From an uncultured Lachnospiraceae bacterium (lineage in GTDB: Bacteria > Bacillota > Clostridia > Lachnospirales > Lachnospiraceae), in assembly GCA_910587105.1 (NCBI GenBank), contig CAJUMB010000023.1, positions 1 to 48,224 on the forward strand: DNA of 48,224 nucleotides, read 5' to 3'. The notes beneath the pieces were generated by a model. The model saw only the letters and a program-made list of their open reading frames with translations, was not told the origin of the DNA and did no database searches. The translations under genes were made by a program, and so were the position numbers. The first letter of the stretch is position 1; each line of letters starts with the position of its first letter. Of the stretch, positions 39,026-47,627 are shown in pieces.

Positions 39026-39490
39026 ATGGAGATGTTTGAGGCAGGATTAGATAACGAACTGGAAACTACAGAAGAACGGGACAATACACAAGGGCTGGGG
39101 GCGGCACCCGTTGAGAAGAAGCCGAAAAGAAAGCCCTTCCACATCTGGGCAGTGGGTGGAGCCAGCTACAAGCTGAAGCTGACCACGCGCATGATCGGCG
39201 CACTGGAGAAGAAATACAGGACGAATGTAATGAACCTGGTTACGGCTGACGGGATGCCGCCTTTGTCCGTCATGCTGACAATTATCCAGGCCGCGGCGTC
39301 CCCATGGCACCATAAGTTTACATACGAGAAGGCAGAGGAACTTTATGACGGCTGGTGCGCACAGGGTGGAAACCAGATGGAGCTGCTGGCTAAAGTGATT
39401 ATGCCCACAATGGCGGTGTCCGGTTTTTTTACAGAAGATCAGGCGGCCTCAATCCTGAAGGATGTGGAGAACATGGACCTTCTGCTGTAG
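39026..39490 (+). CDS. Tail assembly chaperone, first frame (gpG-like)
   Basis: 154 residues, AGAGGAGG before ATG. YKLKLTTRMIGALEKKYRTN then PPLSVMLTIIQAAASPWHHK is typical of the first tail chaperone. It coats the tape measure during tail assembly. A run of seven T in codon phase T-TTT-TTT (39424-39430) could allow a -1 shift into the next frame. Confidence 0.75.
   Translation: MEMFEAGLDNELETTEERDNTQGLGAAPVEKKPKRKPFHIWAVGGASYKLKLTTRMIGALEKKYRTNVMNLVTADGMPPLSVMLTIIQAAASPWHHKFTYEKAEELYDGWCAQGGNQMELLAKVIMPTMAVSGFFTEDQAASILKDVENMDLLL
39424..39430 (+). other. Possible -1 frameshift slippery site
   Basis: Seven T bases are read T TTT TTT in the chaperone frame, the classic X-XXY-YYZ phase. The -1 frame is open from here to the second chaperone gene. 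It would drop the last 20 residues of the first protein, however, so the real shift may lie nearer the stop at 39490. Confidence 0.35.
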
Positions 39491-39501
39491 ACGCCGGCTG
39501 G

Positions 39502-39861
39502 ATGTCCGATGTTGTTGACGCTGTGTACCCAGCCGCGCTGGAGGCGGGGATTGCAGTAGAACAATTTTGGAATCTGTCCATTGCAGAGGTGCAGGATTTA
39601 ATAAATGCTTATGCACAGAGACGAAAGGCGGATTTGAAAAAGTCTATCCGGATGCAGTTTCTGCTGGCGTCACTCATCCCGCAGTACATCCTCAGAGATG
39701 AAAAAGACCCGGTTCCACAGCCGTGGGATTATTACCCGGAGCTGTTTAAGGAAGAAAAAGAAATTTACGAAAAAGCAGCAGCCGAAAAGGAATTTGAAGA
39801 TTTTAAGGAGCGCAGGCGCCAGTATGCCGCGGCCTTAAACAAACAGCGCCGGGGCGGGTAG
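39502..39861 (+). CDS. Tail assembly chaperone, second frame (gpGT-like)
   Basis: 119 residues if started at ATG 39502. VEQFWNLSIAEVQDLINAYA is the known second-frame pattern. The frame is open upstream and reads SAVDAGWMSDVV past the first gene's stop. There is no ribosome site before ATG, so it is probably made by frameshift or by re-initiation. Confidence 0.75.
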   Translation: MSDVVDAVYPAALEAGIAVEQFWNLSIAEVQDLINAYAQRRKADLKKSIRMQFLLASLIPQYILRDEKDPVPQPWDYYPELFKEEKEIYEKAAAEKEFEDFKERRRQYAAALNKQRRGG

Positions 39862-39895
39862 TCCCGGCTGATTTGATTGAAAAGAGGCGGTGTAA

Positions 39896-42800
39896 ATGGC
39901 GAAAGAACTGGAGCGCCTGCAGGTAACGATAGAGGCAGACCCCCGGAAGCTGAAACAGGGCGCAGGCGAGGCCAAAAAGTCTGTAAAAGATATGACGGCT
40001 TCCATTAACCGGGATATTGAGAAGATTAAAAGCCCCGCAAAAAATATGGCCGGCAATGAAACCATGGCAATGCTTAATAATACAAAAGCCATGATTAAAA
40101 ATACGATTGCGGACATAAAAAGCGGAGCCCTGGGCGGGGCAATGGCAGACGGCATCAAAGATTACGTAAAAGAGGCGCAGATTGCGGCGGGAATAAAAGT
40201 CTATACGGATGACTACAAGCAGATATGCGCGGACGTTGAACGGGCAGAAAGCTCCCTGGAACGTCTGAACCAGAAGCAGAGAGATATGGCGGCGGGCGGC
40301 GTCAGCAGGGAAAGCCAGGAATGGAAAAACACCGCCGCACAGATTGCCGCCGCGGAAAGACAGCTGGATACTTATAAAGGCAAAAAGAACGTCATGAAAT
40401 TTACTGGGCGCGACACCGAGTTTACTGGCGGCCTGGCAAACCAGAGCTGGACAAAAAGTGCGGGGGCCGCTTTATCGGCTGTCCCTAGCAAAGCCAGGGA
40501 AATCGGCAGTGCAGTGTCCCAGGTGGTCGGGCGGATACCAGTGATTGGCAGAGTGGCGAAAGAATCTTCCTACATTGCCTCAAAAGCATTTGGCGGCATG
40601 AGGGCCGTGCTGGGCAAAATAGCTCCTGTGGTCAAAAAGGCCGGAGGTGCTTTTGCTTCTTTCCTGCATAAGTTTTCGTCCGGAGCACTGGGAAAAGCGA
40701 CAAAAGCCGTCGCATCGCTCGGCGGAAAAATCAAGTCATTGATACCAGGGCTTAACAAGGCAAAGCAGGCCGGCGGCGGATTCGGCGGCCAGATGAAAGG
40801 CCTTGGCGGATTCCTCCGGACGGTGGGGGCGCCGGCAAAATTTATGTTCGCCAGCTTTTTAATCCGCGGGGCACTAAACGGGGCCAAAGAAGGACTGCAG
40901 AACCTAGCCCGGTACTCAGGCAGCACAAACGCCAGCCTGTCCATGCTGATGTCCTCTTTGACTCAGCTGAAAAACGCACTTGCGGCGGCATTTGCCCCCA
41001 TATTAGATACCGTGGCCCCAATTTTAAACGCTTTTATCCAGAAAATCATTTCTGTGGTGGACGCAGTAGGACAGCTGACGGCGGCGCTTACCGGAAAAAA
41101 CAGCTACACAAAAGCCAAGAAGGTACAGCAGGATTACGCGGCCAGTCTTTCCAGCAGTGCGGATGGCGCAGAAGCGGCAGAAAAGGCCAACGAGAAATAC
41201 CAGGCTTCCATCATGGGTTTTGACCAGATTAATAAGCTGGACGATGATTCCGGCTCTGACAGCAAGACCGATAAAGGCGGGCTGTCCCCGTCGGATATGT
41301 TCACCGAGGCTCCTGTTGACGGAAAAATAAGCGGGTTTGCGGACAAGATCAAAGAAGCCTGGGAAAACGCGGACTTTACGGAAATCGGCTCCATCATCGG
41401 GAACAAGCTGAAGACAGCCCTGGAGGGCATCCCATGGGAGGGCATCAAAGCACAGGCATCTAAGATTGGAAAATCACTGGGGACGCTGATTAATGGATTT
41501 GTGGAGGTGCCGGGACTGGGGTACACCATCGGGAACACCCTGGCGCAGGGCATCAATACCGGCCTGGTTTTCCTGGATTCTCTTGCCGGCAGTCTTCACT
41601 GGGGCAGTATCGGGACTTTTATCGCAGACGGCATCAACGGGGCGCTGGAGAACATTGACTGGAAAACGGCCCTGTCTGCAGCGTCTAAGATAGGCACCGG
41701 GCTTGCAGACCTGCTAAATAACCTGCTTACCCCGGAGGTGTTTTCCAACATTGGCCGGACCATATCTATGGGGATAAATACGGCCTTTACTGCAGTGCAC
41801 GATTTCGCCGCGGGCTTTAATTGGCGGGGAACTGGAGAAGCGGTAGGAACTGGCCTGAATACGGCCATGAGTACCCTGGACTGGAACCTGATCAGAGGCA
41901 CGGCCGCAAAGATTGGCACCGGCATAGCAGACCTGCTGAACGGAGTGATCGGGAAAACTGATTTCGGGGCGGCAGGCACTACGCTGGGGCAGAGTATCAA
42001 TACCCTGCTTGACCTTGGATGCTCATTTGTCACAACGTTTGACTGGGGCGGTCTGGGCCTGAAAACGGCAGAAGGCATCAACGGGGCTCTGCGGACAATT
42101 GACTTTGCAGAAGCGGGAACTATAGTCTCCGAGAGCATAAAGGGACTTCTGGACTGGTTTATACAGGCTGTTGAAAACACAGACTGGAGATTGTTCGGCG
42201 AAAAGGTCAAAGAATTCCTGGTAAGCATAGACTGGAACGGTATCTTTGATAAGCTGTCTGAAGCTATCGGCGCAGCGTTTGGCGGGATTGCCGCGTTTCT
42301 GGGAGGACTTCTCAGCGACGGCGTGTTATCAGCAAAAGATTATTTTGGCACTAAGATAGAGGAATGCGGCGGAAATGTCGTGCTGGGCATACTAAAAGGC
42401 ATTGCTGACGGGGTAGTGTCTATCGGAGTATGGATTTATGACCATATCTTTGTTCCGTTTATTAACGGGTTCAAAAAAGCGTTCGGGATTCACAGCCCTT
42501 CTACAGTTATGGCCGAGCAGGGCGGGTTTATTATCAAGGGCCTGCTGGGCGGTTTGAAAGACACCATTGGCTCTGTACTCACATGGGTAGCCAAGATACC
42601 TGGCTGGATCATAGAGAAACTGGGCAACGCAAAAGACTGGCTGGTGGAAAAAGGGAAGGGCGCCATTGAGGGCCTGAAAAACGGCTGGGAGTCTGTGAAA
42701 GAAAGTAAGATCGGACAGGCGGCGTCTGCGATGGGCTCTTTTGTGAAGAAGAAAGCAGGAGACGCTAAGAGCTGGATTAAAAGCAAAGGCTCTGACGCCA

Positions 42801-43630
42801 TCGACGGCCTGAAGACCGGCTGGGAATCTGTAAAAAGTAAAAATTTCCTGAACAAGGTAAAAGGCATCGGGGGCGAAGTACACACCAAAATTGGAGATAT
42901 AAAAGCAAAGACAAAGGACAAAGGCCAGGACATTATCACCGGCATGGCAAAAGGCTATGACGATAAAGTGAAGCCGTGGCTGAAAGACATTGAAAACCTG
43001 AAAACCACCATACGCACCAAACTGGGGGATATCAAAGGGACAGTGAAGACAAAAGGCGTGGAGATTGCCACGGGCCTGAAAAACGGTCTCACTTCCCCGT
43101 CCGGCTGGCCCAGCGTGGAAAGCTGGCTGAGGGGCATCCCGGGAAAGATTTCATCTGCAGTCGGCAGTCTTTACAACACAGGGCGCACCATTATGGAATC
43201 CCTGGCCAATGGCATGAAAAGCGTCCATATTCCCACGCCCAGCTTGTATATATCATCCTGGGACAGCCAGTATGCAGGGAATGGCGGCATGATATCTATC
43301 CCGCGTTTTTCCGTCCAGTGGTACGCAAAGGGCGGATTCCCACAGGCTGGGGAAATGTTTGTCGCCAGAGAAAGCGGCCCTGAAATGGTAGGCCGCATGG
43401 GAAGCAGAAACGCGGTAGCCAATAACGGCCAGATTGTAGAAGGCATCAAAGCCGGCGTGTTTGAAGCGGTGATGGACGCTTTCATGGCCAGCGGAATCCT
43501 GGAGAAAGGCCAGGGGGGAAATGTAGTGCTGGAGTTTACCCTGAAAGCTGACAGTGAGACACTGTATAAAATCGTTCGGAAAGGACAGCTGAAGCGGGAA
43601 GGCCGGTTTGAGGTTACAGCCAGAGTTTAA
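39896..43630 (+). CDS. Tape measure protein
   Basis: 1244 residues, the longest gene, AGAGGCGG before ATG. It starts MAKELERLQVTIEADPRKLK, contains hydrophobic stretches and long helices, and ends with GEMFVARESGPEMVGRMGSR, a frequent tape measure C-terminus. Repeats of about 75-80 residues with KIGTGLADLLNN/KIGTGIADLLNG span about 41,420-42,250. A second set with GLKNGWESVK/GLKTGWESVK lies near 42,660-43,100. Its length sets tail length, so repeat number matters. Confidence 0.92.
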   Translation: MAKELERLQVTIEADPRKLKQGAGEAKKSVKDMTASINRDIEKIKSPAKNMAGNETMAMLNNTKAMIKNTIADIKSGALGGAMADGIKDYVKEAQIAAGIKVYTDDYKQICADVERAESSLERLNQKQRDMAAGGVSRESQEWKNTAAQIAAAERQLDTYKGKKNVMKFTGRDTEFTGGLANQSWTKSAGAALSAVPSKAREIGSAVSQVVGRIPVIGRVAKESSYIASKAFGGMRAVLGKIAPVVKKAGGAFASFLHKFSSGALGKATKAVASLGGKIKSLIPGLNKAKQAGGGFGGQMKGLGGFLRTVGAPAKFMFASFLIRGALNGAKEGLQNLARYSGSTNASLSMLMSSLTQLKNALAAAFAPILDTVAPILNAFIQKIISVVDAVGQLTAALTGKNSYTKAKKVQQDYAASLSSSADGAEAAEKANEKYQASIMGFDQINKLDDDSGSDSKTDKGGLSPSDMFTEAPVDGKISGFADKIKEAWENADFTEIGSIIGNKLKTALEGIPWEGIKAQASKIGKSLGTLINGFVEVPGLGYTIGNTLAQGINTGLVFLDSLAGSLHWGSIGTFIADGINGALENIDWKTALSAASKIGTGLADLLNNLLTPEVFSNIGRTISMGINTAFTAVHDFAAGFNWRGTGEAVGTGLNTAMSTLDWNLIRGTAAKIGTGIADLLNGVIGKTDFGAAGTTLGQSINTLLDLGCSFVTTFDWGGLGLKTAEGINGALRTIDFAEAGTIVSESIKGLLDWFIQAVENTDWRLFGEKVKEFLVSIDWNGIFDKLSEAIGAAFGGIAAFLGGLLSDGVLSAKDYFGTKIEECGGNVVLGILKGIADGVVSIGVWIYDHIFVPFINGFKKAFGIHSPSTVMAEQGGFIIKGLLGGLKDTIGSVLTWVAKIPGWIIEKLGNAKDWLVEKGKGAIEGLKNGWESVKESKIGQAASAMGSFVKKKAGDAKSWIKSKGSDAIDGLKTGWESVKSKNFLNKVKGIGGEVHTKIGDIKAKTKDKGQDIITGMAKGYDDKVKPWLKDIENLKTTIRTKLGDIKGTVKTKGVEIATGLKNGLTSPSGWPSVESWLRGIPGKISSAVGSLYNTGRTIMESLANGMKSVHIPTPSLYISSWDSQYAGNGGMISIPRFSVQWYAKGGFPQAGEMFVARESGPEMVGRMGSRNAVANNGQIVEGIKAGVFEAVMDAFMASGILEKGQGGNVVLEFTLKADSETLYKIVRKGQLKREGRFEVTARV

Positions 43631-43643
43631 GGAGGGCGGGCAT

Positions 43644-44003
43644 TTGGATGAAATGATTCTGGTGGACGGGAAACGCATCAAGTGCCCGTCTAAATTTAAG
43701 TGGAAAAAAAGTGATATCAGCGCAAAAAACGCGGGGCGCACCAACGACACGAAGATGCACAAAAACCGGGTGGGGGAGAAAAGAACCCTGGGGCTGGGCT
43801 GGATTAACCTGAGCAAGCAGGAAATCCATGAGGTGCTGTCGGCTTTTGACCCGGAATATGTCACGGTCCAGTACTGGGACCCGAAAGCCGGGTATGACGT
43901 GGCCAAGGTATTTTATACCGGGGACATGGAGGCAGACGTGGGCTGGTGGAAAAAGGGCCGGGAACGGTATTCCACGCTGGGTTTTGACATTGTAGAACAG
44001 TAA
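43644..44003 (+). CDS. Tail protein between tape measure and hub
   Basis: 119 residues from TTG 43644; AGGAGG lies 8 bases upstream. MILVDGKRIKCPSKFKWKKS, DISAKNAGRTNDTKM and FYTGDMEADVGWW resemble a small distal tail family found in this position (DUF6711-like). Structural role inferred. Confidence 0.7.
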   Translation: MDEMILVDGKRIKCPSKFKWKKSDISAKNAGRTNDTKMHKNRVGEKRTLGLGWINLSKQEIHEVLSAFDPEYVTVQYWDPKAGYDVAKVFYTGDMEADVGWWKKGRERYSTLGFDIVEQ

Positions 44004-44016
44004 GGGGGTGCGGGTC

Positions 44017-46503
44017 ATGATCCCTGTATCAAAAGCATTCAAACAGGAACTGTATAACGGCAGGCAGGACTATCTGCTGTCCGCCAGCATTGCATTTGCA
44101 GACGGCACGGAGGTGGAACTGAATGACGTGGACATCTGGGAAAGCGGCATTTCCGTGGAAGACGCGGTGTCCTCAGACAATTCCTTTGATATCGGGGCGG
44201 CCATAACCAACCGGTGCACCCTGGTAATCAATAACATGTACGATAAGTTTTCGGCGTACGATTTTACCGGCGCAAAAGTGGTGCCGTATGTAAAACTTGA
44301 GCTGCCAGACGGCACAATAGAGCCAGTCCGCAAGGGGACGTTTACGGTAGATGAACCAGACTATGACGAAGAACTGATTACGCTGTCCTGCCTGGACAAT
44401 ATGCAAAAATTTGACAAACCCTACAGTCTCAGCAGACTGACCTATCCAGCCACTCTGAGGGACATCGTCCGGGACGCCTGCAGTGTCTGTGGAGTGTACC
44501 TCCAGACGCAGACATTCCCGCACTACAATTTCGTCATCCAGAGCCGGCCGGCAGATGAGGCGCTGACATTCCGGGAAGTCATCAGCTGGGCGGCACAGAT
44601 CGCCTGCTGTTTCTGCCGGTGCGACGTGTACGGGCGGCTGGAGCTCAAATGGTACAACGTACAGGCCCTGGAAACAGCCGCACTGGATGGGGGCTCATTT
44701 AAGCCCTGGACCGGCGGAGATACCATAGACGGCGGTACATTTAAGCCCTGGACTGGCGGCACCGTTTACGACGGCGGTACATTTGGAGACCGGGATAATA
44801 TCCACCACATTTACTCCAGCTTTTCCGTGGATATCGCCACAGATGATGTGGTTATTACGGGTGTCCGCGTGCTGGAGAAGACGAAAGAAGATGAAAAAGA
44901 GGCCATTGTTACGTACCAGAGCGGTACTGACGGTTATGTGATCAGCGTTGAAAACAATGATCTGATACAGGGCGGCGCCGGACAGGAAATAGCGGACTGG
45001 CTGGGGGAGCAGTTAATCGGCCTGCGGTTTCGTCCGACAAACGTTACCCATCTGAGTGACCCCACCATAGAGGGCGGTGATGTGGGATTTCTCACAGACA
45101 GGAAGGGGCATACATACCGCATTGTCGTGTCCAATACCCACTTTACGGCGGGGGACTCCCAGAACACCTCCTGCAACGCCCAAACTCCAGCCAGAAACAG
45201 CGCAGCTCGGTATTCGGCAGAGACGAAGGCATATGTGGAGAACCGGAAGAATTTTCAAAGAGAACAGACAGAGCGGGAAAAAGCCCTGGCGGATTTAAAG
45301 AAACGGGTAGACAGCTCATCCGGATTATTCATGACACCCGGTAAACAGCCAAATGGCAGCGACATTTTATACATGCATGATAAGCCGCTCCTCAGTGATT
45401 CTATGTTTGTCTGGAAGCTGACAGCGGAAGTCTGGACGGTATCTACAGACGGTGGAAAAACGTATAATGCGGCGATTACCATCGACGGAGATATGATAGC
45501 GCGGCTGTTGTCAGTTGTAGGATTCAGCTTCAGTTGGGGGGACGGCGGAACACTGACCCTTGGCGGGAAGGATGATATACACGGGGTTTTAGAGGTAAGA
45601 GACGCCAGTAACCGGCTGATGGTCCGGGTAGACCGTACCGGAGTTATTGTTGGGACGGAGTATGGCCAGAAGATACAGATGACATCCCAGCTGTTCGCGT
45701 TCTTTTACAACAACAGCGCAGTCGCGGCAATAACATCAAATACAAAAGGGATTGATATTTTTGTAAATGACCTGTTCCGCATTATGTGCGGCAGAGCTGC
45801 GGATTATAATACCAAAAATGTTATGGCTATGGCCACCAAAAACGATGGGTCAAAAAGAATAACCACTGATTATCCATGGGAATTTGAACAGAAGGTGCAT
45901 ACAAAGGGGAACATATACTGTACTGGGGAGGTATACGGGTCTACCCGTTTACTGCCCGCTATATGTCTGGTTAAATACGACAACAGTGACCCTCAGATAC
46001 GCATACAGTTTACTGACAGCGGGATATCGGTATACGATGCCCTGCACGTGAATGGCACGTTTGTAGCGGAGCTGAAAGCAAACCTGGTAAAAACCCAAAA
46101 CTATGACAAACGCCTGCTGTACTGTTATGAAATGCCGTCCCCTATGTACGGAGATATTGGAGAAGGCCGGACAGATGCGGAAGGAATCTGCTGCATTTTT
46201 CTGGATGATATATTTGCAGAGACTACAGCGGCGGGAATGGAATATCAGGTGTTTCTGCAGAAAGAAGGGCCGGGGGATATCTGGGTGGAATCAAAGCAGA
46301 AAGAATTTTTCCTGGTGAAAGGCACCCCGGGCTTGAAATTTGCTTGGGAGGTTAAAACGAGACAGAAAGGCCAGGAGTGTACCAGGCTGGAAATGTTCGA
46401 CGAATCGGAAGCAGAGCCGGAGATAAATTACGTACAGCAGTACATAGAAGAACGGAACCAGCTGATTGCAGAACGGGAGGAAATTTTATATGAGACGGCT
46501 TAG
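44017..46503 (+). CDS. Tail hub/endopeptidase-like protein
   Basis: 828 residues from ATG 44017 (GGGGGTG 6 bases upstream). The first 350 residues fit the siphophage tail-tip hub family (phage tail protein, gp27-like): VRKGTFTVDEPDYDEELITL, SLSRLTYPATLRDIVRDACS. Three short tandem repeats DGGSFKPWTGG, DGGTFKPWTGG and DGGTFGD lie at about residues 226-258. The C-terminal half may form the central spike or fibre. It overlaps the next gene by 14 bases. Confidence 0.82.
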   Translation: MIPVSKAFKQELYNGRQDYLLSASIAFADGTEVELNDVDIWESGISVEDAVSSDNSFDIGAAITNRCTLVINNMYDKFSAYDFTGAKVVPYVKLELPDGTIEPVRKGTFTVDEPDYDEELITLSCLDNMQKFDKPYSLSRLTYPATLRDIVRDACSVCGVYLQTQTFPHYNFVIQSRPADEALTFREVISWAAQIACCFCRCDVYGRLELKWYNVQALETAALDGGSFKPWTGGDTIDGGTFKPWTGGTVYDGGTFGDRDNIHHIYSSFSVDIATDDVVITGVRVLEKTKEDEKEAIVTYQSGTDGYVISVENNDLIQGGAGQEIADWLGEQLIGLRFRPTNVTHLSDPTIEGGDVGFLTDRKGHTYRIVVSNTHFTAGDSQNTSCNAQTPARNSAARYSAETKAYVENRKNFQREQTEREKALADLKKRVDSSSGLFMTPGKQPNGSDILYMHDKPLLSDSMFVWKLTAEVWTVSTDGGKTYNAAITIDGDMIARLLSVVGFSFSWGDGGTLTLGGKDDIHGVLEVRDASNRLMVRVDRTGVIVGTEYGQKIQMTSQLFAFFYNNSAVAAITSNTKGIDIFVNDLFRIMCGRAADYNTKNVMAMATKNDGSKRITTDYPWEFEQKVHTKGNIYCTGEVYGSTRLLPAICLVKYDNSDPQIRIQFTDSGISVYDALHVNGTFVAELKANLVKTQNYDKRLLYCYEMPSPMYGDIGEGRTDAEGICCIFLDDIFAETTAAGMEYQVFLQKEGPGDIWVESKQKEFFLVKGTPGLKFAWEVKTRQKGQECTRLEMFDESEAEPEINYVQQYIEERNQLIAEREEILYETA

Positions 46504-46690
46504 TACCTTTGCAGTGTTAAACATTGACGGGGGAGACAGAATCTCTTTTACCTATGACGAAATCAATGAAGAAACAGAAGAACCTGTAAGCACGAACAAT
46601 AAAAAGAGTTTTTATGTAATTAATCCAGAGCTGGCGGACCATATTAATGCCATCCGCCAATACATCCGGCAGAACAAACTGGAGGGATAG
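46490..46690 (+). CDS. Small tail-region protein
   Basis: 66 residues from ATG 46490, GGGAGG upstream. MRRLSTFAVLNIDGGDRISF and ELADHINAIRQYIRQNKLEG. It lies between hub and fibre genes, where small baseplate proteins are common. Family not recognised. Confidence 0.65.
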   Translation: MRRLSTFAVLNIDGGDRISFTYDEINEETEEPVSTNNKKSFYVINPELADHINAIRQYIRQNKLEG

Positions 46691-46691
46691 C

Positions 46692-47627
46692 ATGGCAATA
46701 GAAACAGTAATCTTAAAAGTCCGGCGCGGGCCATATGGTGAGTTTATCACTGACAAGCAGAAACTGTCGGTAGGCGAACCATGTGCGGTTTTGTCCGGTG
46801 ATCCCAGCGTGCCATCCGGCAAGGCGTTTTATGTCTGTTTCCAGGCTGGAGATGCCCGGCGTATGGTATCAATCGAGGATTTGGAAATCATGGTACAGCG
46901 CGGGGATTTTAAAGGTGATCCCGGAGACCCGGGAACCCCCGGCCGGGGAATCAAGGATATTGAAGTCAACACCCAGAGCCACCTGATTTTTACTATGACA
47001 GACAACACTAAAATTGATGCGGGGTTTATCTTAGATATCCTGGAGCAGATCAGCGCCAGTGAACAGCTCCGTATTCAGGCGGAGAAAAGCAGAGTGTCCG
47101 CGGAAACAGCCAGGGCGGCGGCAGAAGCGTCCCGCCAGACAGCAGAGACAGCCAGAGGTGCAGCGGAACAGGCCCGGGTATCGGGCGAGAACACCCGAAA
47201 ATCAAATGAATCTGCCAGGGCAGCGGCAGAAAATACACGGCAGGCAGATGAGGCAGAACGCAGGCTTGCTGAACAGGCCCGGATATCCAGCGAATCTGCC
47301 CGGAATACACAGTGGTTTAACAACATAAAGCCAGCGGCGGAGCAAGCTATAATAGACGCAAATACGGCGGCTGATGAGGCTAATAACATAGCAGATATTC
47401 TGACCGACAAACTAGAGGCTGGAGAGTTTAAAGGGGAAAAAGGGGACAAGGGCGATAAGGGTGATTCCGGAGTTATGGTGCCGACATCGGGGATGTTTTC
47501 CCTATGGCTCGATGGCGAAACTGGGGATTTGTATGCGGAATACCCAGACGGCTCCACTCCGCCGCAGTTTGAGTATGACGCAGAATCGGGCGACCTTTAC
47601 TTTGTGACAGATGACGGAGGTGCATAA
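46692..47627 (+). CDS. Tail fibre/baseplate protein with collagen-like and coiled-coil parts
   Basis: 311 residues from ATG 46692 (GGAGGG upstream). A short collagen-like stretch (GDPGDPGTPGRG, near residue 78) is followed by a long Ala/Arg/Glu heptad coiled coil with repeated AETARAAAEASRQTAETARG-type units, and another collagen-like stretch (GEKGDKGDKGDSG, near residue 252). These make trimeric rods. Its stop overlaps the next start (TAATG). Confidence 0.8.
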   Translation: MAIETVILKVRRGPYGEFITDKQKLSVGEPCAVLSGDPSVPSGKAFYVCFQAGDARRMVSIEDLEIMVQRGDFKGDPGDPGTPGRGIKDIEVNTQSHLIFTMTDNTKIDAGFILDILEQISASEQLRIQAEKSRVSAETARAAAEASRQTAETARGAAEQARVSGENTRKSNESARAAAENTRQADEAERRLAEQARISSESARNTQWFNNIKPAAEQAIIDANTAADEANNIADILTDKLEAGEFKGEKGDKGDKGDSGVMVPTSGMFSLWLDGETGDLYAEYPDGSTPPQFEYDAESGDLYFVTDDGGA

